Origin: Dactylosporangium sp040605635
GTDB lineage: Bacteria > Actinomycetota > Actinomycetes > Mycobacteriales > Micromonosporaceae
Assembly: GCF_040605635.1 (NCBI RefSeq)
Contig: NZ_JBEXDG010000056.1
Location: forward strand, 9,846 to 73,845
Reading direction: 5' to 3'
Length of the DNA stretch: 64,000 nt
The position numbers and the translations under genes were made by a program. The notes below the pieces were generated by a model that did no database searches, was not told the DNA's origin, and saw nothing but the letters and a program-made list of their open reading frames with translations. Below, one piece after another: positions 59,810 to 64,000 of the stretch (within the stretch, counting starts at the first letter, position 1; each line of letters starts with the position of its first letter).

Positions 59810-60550
59810 TCAGGCGGGGAGGTTGTAGGTGCCGCGGATCAGGTTCTGCGTGTTGGTCCGTTCCGTGTCGGTCAGGGCGCGCGGGTACACGAGGATCTCG
59901 ACGATGTCGCCGGTGAGGAAGTACTGGGAGTAGTAGGCGCCGATCTGGGCGAGGACCCACGGTCCGGTGGTCGTGGCGTTGGCGACGTGCAGGAGGGTGC
60001 TGTTGCGGTAGAACTTCAGCTGGGAGCCGTTGTAGACCAGCCCCAGGATGTGGAACCCGACGTTGACGACGGGCGCCTGGATGACCGGCAGGTTGTTGCT
60101 GGTGCCGACGACCTGCACGTAGGACGAACCCACCCAGTTCAGCTGGTTGTTGGGGCTCATCCCGCCGGGGCCGAGGACCGGGCTCAGGCTGCTGCCCGGG
60201 TTGTTGTTCTGGCCGACGATGAAGATGGAGAACGTGGTGGCGCTGATCGGGATCGGCAGGTTCAGCGACTGGGCTCCGCTGAACCGCACCGCCGGCGCCC
60301 AGCCGAGGGCGTTGTTGACCAGGGTGGGCCGGCGGGCGTCGACGGTCATCGTGGCGTTGCGGCCGTTGCCGCTCCAGTCGTTCCACTGGTAGACCTTGCC
60401 GCCGGTGGTCTGCTGGCCGAGGTTGCCGCGCAGCCACATGTACATGCCGGCCGGGTAGCTCGGGTCGGCGGCGCGCGCCGGACCCGGCGCCGCCACGACC
60501 ACGACGGCCGCGCTGCATACCGCCACGAGCATCGCGATGATTCGCTGCAT
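59810..60550 (-). CDS. Secreted LamG/concanavalin-like protein
   Basis: 246 residues, ATG with AAGGGAG close upstream. Signal peptide of 27 residues (MLVAVCSAAVVVVAAPGPARA, cut at ARA-AD). The mature protein is one jelly-roll: YMWLRGNLGQQTTGGKVYQW, WSGNGRNATMTV, PAVRFSGAQSLNLPI, TFSIFIVGQNNNPG, LVYNGSQLKFYRNSTLLHV and a final GDIVEILVYPRALTDTER. This order is the LamG/laminin-G-like sugar-binding fold seen in many secreted actinobacterial proteins. No catalytic residues are evident, so it probably binds a carbohydrate. Confidence 0.85.
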   Translation of the reverse strand: MQRIIAMLVAVCSAAVVVVAAPGPARAADPSYPAGMYMWLRGNLGQQTTGGKVYQWNDWSGNGRNATMTVDARRPTLVNNALGWAPAVRFSGAQSLNLPIPISATTFSIFIVGQNNNPGSSLSPVLGPGGMSPNNQLNWVGSSYVQVVGTSNNLPVIQAPVVNVGFHILGLVYNGSQLKFYRNSTLLHVANATTTGPWVLAQIGAYYSQYFLTGDIVEILVYPRALTDTERTNTQNLIRGTYNLPA

Positions 60551-60889
60551 ACCACTCCCTTACATCGGTGATGTTAGATGTGTACGCATTGAACCGGCGG
60601 CCGCGTGCCGCTGTAAACAACGAGCGGCATCATTGCGCGCCATGCTCCAGTTGGGTCGGATCCGCCTTTGCCCGGAAGAGATCGGACAGGCGGCGGCGCC
60701 GGACCCTACTCGCCGCGGGCGGAGCCGTAGCTGCAGCCCGATGTCCGCCGGGAACTCCGCCCGTAGGACTTCGGCGGCGGCGGTGGCGCGTCGAACACCC
60801 CGTCGAGTCCGGTCGGCCCCCTGATTGGTTTACGGCCGGGCGCCCTGGCGCCCGGCCGCTTTCGTGAATTGGTTCGGTAGGGTGACCGC
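60551..60889. other. Intergenic region upstream of a regulator remnant
   Basis: 339 bases. Apart from the strong hairpin at 60834-60857 and the leader of the secreted LamG-like gene, no feature is recognised. A short minus-strand stretch at about 60710-60790 reads AAEVLRAEFPADIGLQLRLR, coding-like but unidentified. Confidence 0.35.
60834..60857. terminator. Strong GC hairpin, terminator-like
   Basis: GGCCGGGCGC-CCTG-GCGCCCGGCC is a ten-pair stem with a four-base loop. No T-run follows, as is common for actinobacterial terminators. It ends 32 bases before the start of the regulator remnant, so it would isolate that gene from readthrough. Confidence 0.6.
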
Positions 60890-62124
60890 GTGAATTTGCG
60901 CATCGACCTTTTCAGTGGTTTTCGGGTGTCCGTGGAAGGTCGGGCCATCGACCCCGGCGGGTGGTCCCAGCGCAAGCCCGCGGCCCTGGTCAAGTTGCTT
61001 GCGCTGGCACCGGGGCACCGGTTGCGGCGGGAGTGGGTGACGGCGGCGCTGTGGCCCTGGTCGGGGAGTACGCCGGGCTGCTCGAGGCCGGCGGTGACCT
61101 GATCGAGGCGGCCCGCGCCGTGCAGCGGCTGGTGGCCGCGGACCGGCCGAACCACGCGTGGCTGATGCAGCACCGCCCCGCCGACGCGGAGCCGCACCTC
61201 GCGGCCGCGGACGGATTCGGCCCCGGCCCGGCCGAGCGGGGACGCCTGACCTGCTTGCGCGCCCAGCAGGCGTGGGAGCGTGGCGATCTCGCGGCCGCCG
61301 GTCGGCACGCCGAGGAGGCGCACGCCGTCGCGCTGGCGCACGGCGACGCGGACGACGTCGCCGCGGCGTTGGAGGCGCTGGCGTTCGTCTCACACATGCG
61401 TGGTGACTGGCGGCCCGGCCTGCAGCACCAGATCGAGCGGCTGCCCGGCTCGGCGCTCGGCCAGCGGGTGGCCCGGTTCTGCGACTTCAACCACTGCCTC
61501 AGCCAGTACCAGCTGTACGGCGACGACTCGACCCGCGACGTGGACGAGTACGCCAGGGAGACGCTTGCGCTCGCTGAACGCCTGGACGCCGTGCCGGCCC
61601 AGGCGTTCGCCTGGTGCCTGCTCGGTGAGTCGCTGCTGCTGCGCGCGCGGTGGGACGAGGCCGCCGCCTGTCTGGAGCGCAGCTGCGACCTGTACGAACC
61701 GCTCGGCAGCCGCACGGTCGCGCTGCCCTGGCTGCGCCGCGCCGAGTTGGCGGCGTGCGTCGGCGAGCACACCGAGGCGACCCTGTTCCTCAAGCGGGCG
61801 GCGGCGATCGCGACCGTGACCCCGATGGCCCGGCACGCGTGGGCGCGGCTGCACGCGACGGCCGCGTTCGCGGCTGTGGAACGTGGCGAGCCCGAGGCGG
61901 CGGTCCGCTCGGTGCGGTCGGCGAGCGCCGCGGCGGCCCGGTACGGCGAGTGCCCGACCTGCAACGCGCTGCTGAACCCGATCGGCGCGCAGGCCTATGT
62001 CCAGGTAGGAGCTCCGCAGGGGGCCGCCGAGCTGGCCGGAGCGGCTGCCCGGTTCGCCGGGTCGTTCGCCAGTTCCGCCTGGGGTGCGATGGCCGACGTG
62101 GCGGCGTCGGCCGTGTCCAGGTGA
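60890..62124 (+). pseudogene. SARP/AfsR-type TPR regulator, frameshifted and internally deleted
   Basis: From a GTG with GGTAGGGTGA upstream, the first frame encodes the SARP DNA-binding start (IDLFSGFRVSVEG; WSQRKPAALVKLLALAPGHR; WVTAALWPW) for about 57 residues. It then loses sense near 61055. A second frame picks up at EYAGLLEAGGDLIEAARAVQ, late in the transcription-activation domain, and goes on through a TPR-like region (QQAWERGDLAAAGRHAEEA; LALAERLDAVPAQAFAWCLL) to 62124. About 150 residues of the BTAD region are missing, so this is a deletion plus frame change rather than one base. Intact relatives activate secondary-metabolite or secretion genes. No function now. Confidence 0.75.
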
Positions 62125-62503
62125 CCTTCCGCCGGGGCGAGACGCCGTTCGGCACCTTCGACGACGCGTCGGACGTCTACCGGGCGGACAAGACCGAGTT
62201 CGGGTCGAGCCGGGTACGGCGGTGGTTCGGCCGCACCTGGCACTGAACCGCCGGTGGGGGAGTACACACATCGTCCGTGACGAGCGCCGGCGGCCTTTGC
62301 CCGCCGGCCCTCAACGCGGGTGTCCACCAGAAGCCGGCCGGCGTGACGACTGTGCGCCAGGACGCGAAACGCGCACACGAGCGCCTGGGTGTCGCTGAGT
62401 TCGACCCCGGTCGTTGGACCGTCGGCCCGGCGGACGCGTTCTACGAGATCTACGCCGACCACCGCCGCTTGCCCTCAGGGTCAAGGCACATTTATTGACG
62501 TAA
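62125..62503. other. Gene-poor stretch with coding-like scraps
   Basis: 379 bases between the regulator remnant and the AAA+ gene. The first 120 bases in one frame read GTFDDASDVYRADKTEFGS, similar in style to the last TPR of such regulators, so they may be more of the same decayed gene. The second half holds a short ORF, listed separately. Confidence 0.35.
62343..62498 (+). CDS. Short ORF of unknown nature
   Basis: 51 codons from a GTG: QDAKRAHERLGVAEFDPGRW and GPADAFYEIYADHRRLP. Codon use in the middle is like real genes, but there is no clear ribosome site and no family match. It may be a fragment of a larger lost gene. Confidence 0.25.
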   Translation: MTTVRQDAKRAHERLGVAEFDPGRWTVGPADAFYEIYADHRRLPSGSRHIY

Positions 62504-64000
62504 CTACGAGAATGTGTCCGCCGATCCGGCGCGTACTGGCGGCACCGGCGTGATGTCCGAGGCCCGCAGCGTCTTCAGCTCGTCCACCGACGGGTCGGTG
62601 CGGCCACGCAGCCGCCCGGCCTGCCGGGTGACCGCCTCGTCGAGCAGCTGCCGGGCGTACCGTCCGTTGCCGAACGACCGCCCGACCGGCACGGCCGCGA
62701 AATGCGTCCGCAGCGCGTCGAGGGTCTCCCACGGGCACTCGTACTCACCGGCACTGGCGAGGTTCTCGAAGATCGCGACGAGATCGTCCGGGGTGTAGTG
62801 GGCGAAGTGGATGTGCCGGGTGAACCGTGACTCCAGTCCGGCGTTCGCGGCGAGGAACGACGCCATCTCCTCGTCGTAGCCGGCGACGATGACGACGACC
62901 TCGTCACGGTGGTCCTCCATCAGCTTCACCAGGGTGTCGATCGCCTCCCGGCCGAAGTCGTTGCGGGCGTCGGGCGGGCTGAGCGCGTACGCCTCGTCGA
63001 TGAACAGCACCCCGCCGCGGGCCCGGTCGAACGCCTCCCGGGTCCGGTGCGCGGTGTGCCCGACGAACTCACCGACCAGGTCGGCGCGGGCGACCTCGAC
63101 GACCTGCCCGCTGCTGAGCACCCCGAGCGCCGCCAGCAGCCGGCCGTACAGCCGGGCCACGGTCGTCTTCCCAGTCCCGGGCGGCCCGGAGAACACCAGG
63201 TGCCGGGACACCGCCGGGGTCGGCAGGCCCGCCCGGACCCGGGCCCGGGCGTTGGCGAGCAGGTCGATGAGTTCGGCGACCTCACGCTTGACAGCGGTCA
63301 GCCCGATCATCCCGTTGAGCGTGGCGAGCAACGCGTCCACCTCGGAACCCGCGTTGCCGCCGCCGGTGCCGTCGCGCTCGGCGGGGTCGGCGCCGAGGTC
63401 CTGCGGCAGCAGCTGCGCCAGCTCCACCCCGTCGGAGGCGCCGCCGGCCGACAGCCGGTACGCCTGCCGGCCGATCATCTCCTCGAACAGCTTCCGGGCG
63501 ACTCGCGCGTTGCCGAACGACTCCGTACGCGGCATCGCGTCGAACAACCCGGCGAGGGCGGCACGGGTGTCGTACTCCAGGACGTAGTGGTGGGTGCTGC
63601 ACAGCCGGTCCACGATCGTGACCAGCTCACCGGTGGAGTAGCTGTCGAACTCGATCGTCCGCGAGAACCGCGACGCGAGCCCTGGGTTGCCGGCCATGAA
63701 CTGCCGCATCTGCGGCGAGTAGCCGGCGACGATGACGACGACCTCGTCACGGTGGTCCTCCATCAGCTTCACCAGCGTGTCGACCGCCTCCCGGCCGAAG
63801 TCGTGCCCGCCGCCACCCCCTTCGATCGGGTTGAGCGTGTACGCCTCGTCGATGAACAGCACCCCGCCGAGCGCCTCCGTGAACTTCTGCGTCGTCTTCA
63901 CCGCTGTCCCGCCGATGTGTTCCGCGACGAGGTCCGCCCGGGACGCCTCGACCAGCTGGCCGGAGGTGAGCACACCGAGCGCCGACAGGATCTGCCCGTA
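62504..64000 (-). CDS. Tandem CbbX/EccA-type AAA+ ATPase, 5' end beyond the window
   Basis: The open frame enters from the right edge (first visible residues YGQILSALGV), so the N-terminal part, including the first Walker A, is outside. About 498 residues are visible: domain one with Walker B VLFIDEAYTLNP, SRFSRTIEF and FGNARVARKLFEEM, then a short linker, and domain two with NGMIGLTAVKREVAELI, Walker A FSGPPGTGKTTVA, Walker B VLFIDEAYALSP and FGNGRYARQLLDEA. The two domains are near repeats (LMEDHRDEVVVIVAGY occurs in both). Double CbbX-type ATPases accompany type VII or other substrate-handling systems. A second substrate chaperone for the locus is possible but inferred. Confidence 0.88.
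   Translation of the reverse strand, partial: YGQILSALGVLTSGQLVEASRADLVAEHIGGTAVKTTQKFTEALGGVLFIDEAYTLNPIEGGGGGHDFGREAVDTLVKLMEDHRDEVVVIVAGYSPQMRQFMAGNPGLASRFSRTIEFDSYSTGELVTIVDRLCSTHHYVLEYDTRAALAGLFDAMPRTESFGNARVARKLFEEMIGRQAYRLSAGGASDGVELAQLLPQDLGADPAERDGTGGGNAGSEVDALLATLNGMIGLTAVKREVAELIDLLANARARVRAGLPTPAVSRHLVFSGPPGTGKTTVARLYGRLLAALGVLSSGQVVEVARADLVGEFVGHTAHRTREAFDRARGGVLFIDEAYALSPPDARNDFGREAIDTLVKLMEDHRDEVVVIVAGYDEEMASFLAANAGLESRFTRHIHFAHYTPDDLVAIFENLASAGEYECPWETLDALRTHFAAVPVGRSFGNGRYARQLLDEAVTRQAGRLRGRTDPSVDELKTLRASDITPVPPVRAGSADTFS

Noticed and set aside
1..64000. tRNA or rRNA genes and an attachment site
   Set aside because: No tRNA-like cloverleaf or rRNA-like sequence was seen in the gene-free stretches, and no direct repeats suggest att sites.

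Overview
High-GC actinobacterial chromosome (GC-rich third codon positions, GTG/TTG starts, purine-rich ribosome binding sites). The gene content (a complete actinobacterial type VII secretion system, TPR arrays of the TPR-CHAT type, SARP-type regulator remains, a Tat-type lipoprotein glycosidase) suggests a large-genome filamentous actinomycete. Four copies of the palindrome TCCACWGTGGA point weakly towards Pseudonocardiales-like genomes. The genus cannot be fixed from the window alone.

Layout. (1) 1-4071: a SnoaL-like protein, a D-2-hydroxyacid dehydrogenase on the minus strand and, after a divergent control region with two palindromes, a plus-strand unit of a 40-residue small ORF, a second D-2-hydroxyacid dehydrogenase and an FMN-dependent alpha-hydroxyacid oxidase. 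(2) 4072-7823: a decayed zone with a possible IS6-type transposase remnant, a TPR gene with one frameshift that stops before any CHAT peptidase domain, and shreds of other genes. (3) 7824-52134: a type VII secretion (ESX-like) locus: a beta-helix/EccA-type AAA+ ATPase, two large secretion-associated proteins, small WXG100-like proteins, a YbaB-like protein, a 6622-residue exported-toxin-like giant, about nine small accessory or immunity genes, then eccC, a mycosin, eccB, eccD, an unknown gene and eccE. (4) 52291-60550: carbohydrate genes: two GH26 proteins, a hyaluronan-synthase-like GT2, a GT-C membrane glycosyltransferase, a GH10 xylanase with a carbohydrate-binding module, a secreted LamG-like protein and a broken SGNH acyltransferase domain. 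(5) 60551-64000: a broken SARP/TPR regulator and a tandem EccA/CbbX-type AAA+ protein that runs off the right edge.

How the parts fit. The core secretion parts EccB, EccC, EccD, EccE and the mycosin should form the membrane channel, with EccC and the EccA-like ATPase handling substrates. The giant protein has the expected N-terminal position and helical, W-x-S-containing start of a WXG100-type substrate and carries a chain of toxin-like domains: two HExxH (zincin-like) copies, a degenerate ADP-ribosyltransferase-like region, an AbiEii-type nucleotidyltransferase and a GT-B glycosyltransferase. The next gene, overlapping by ATGA, encodes an AbiEi-type antitoxin, and further along lies a protein that joins a WHH-like nuclease domain to a SUKH immunity domain. 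The locus therefore looks like a polymorphic-toxin island built on type VII secretion that has absorbed a type IV toxin-antitoxin pair. The mycosin has lost all its catalytic residues, so here it is probably structural only.
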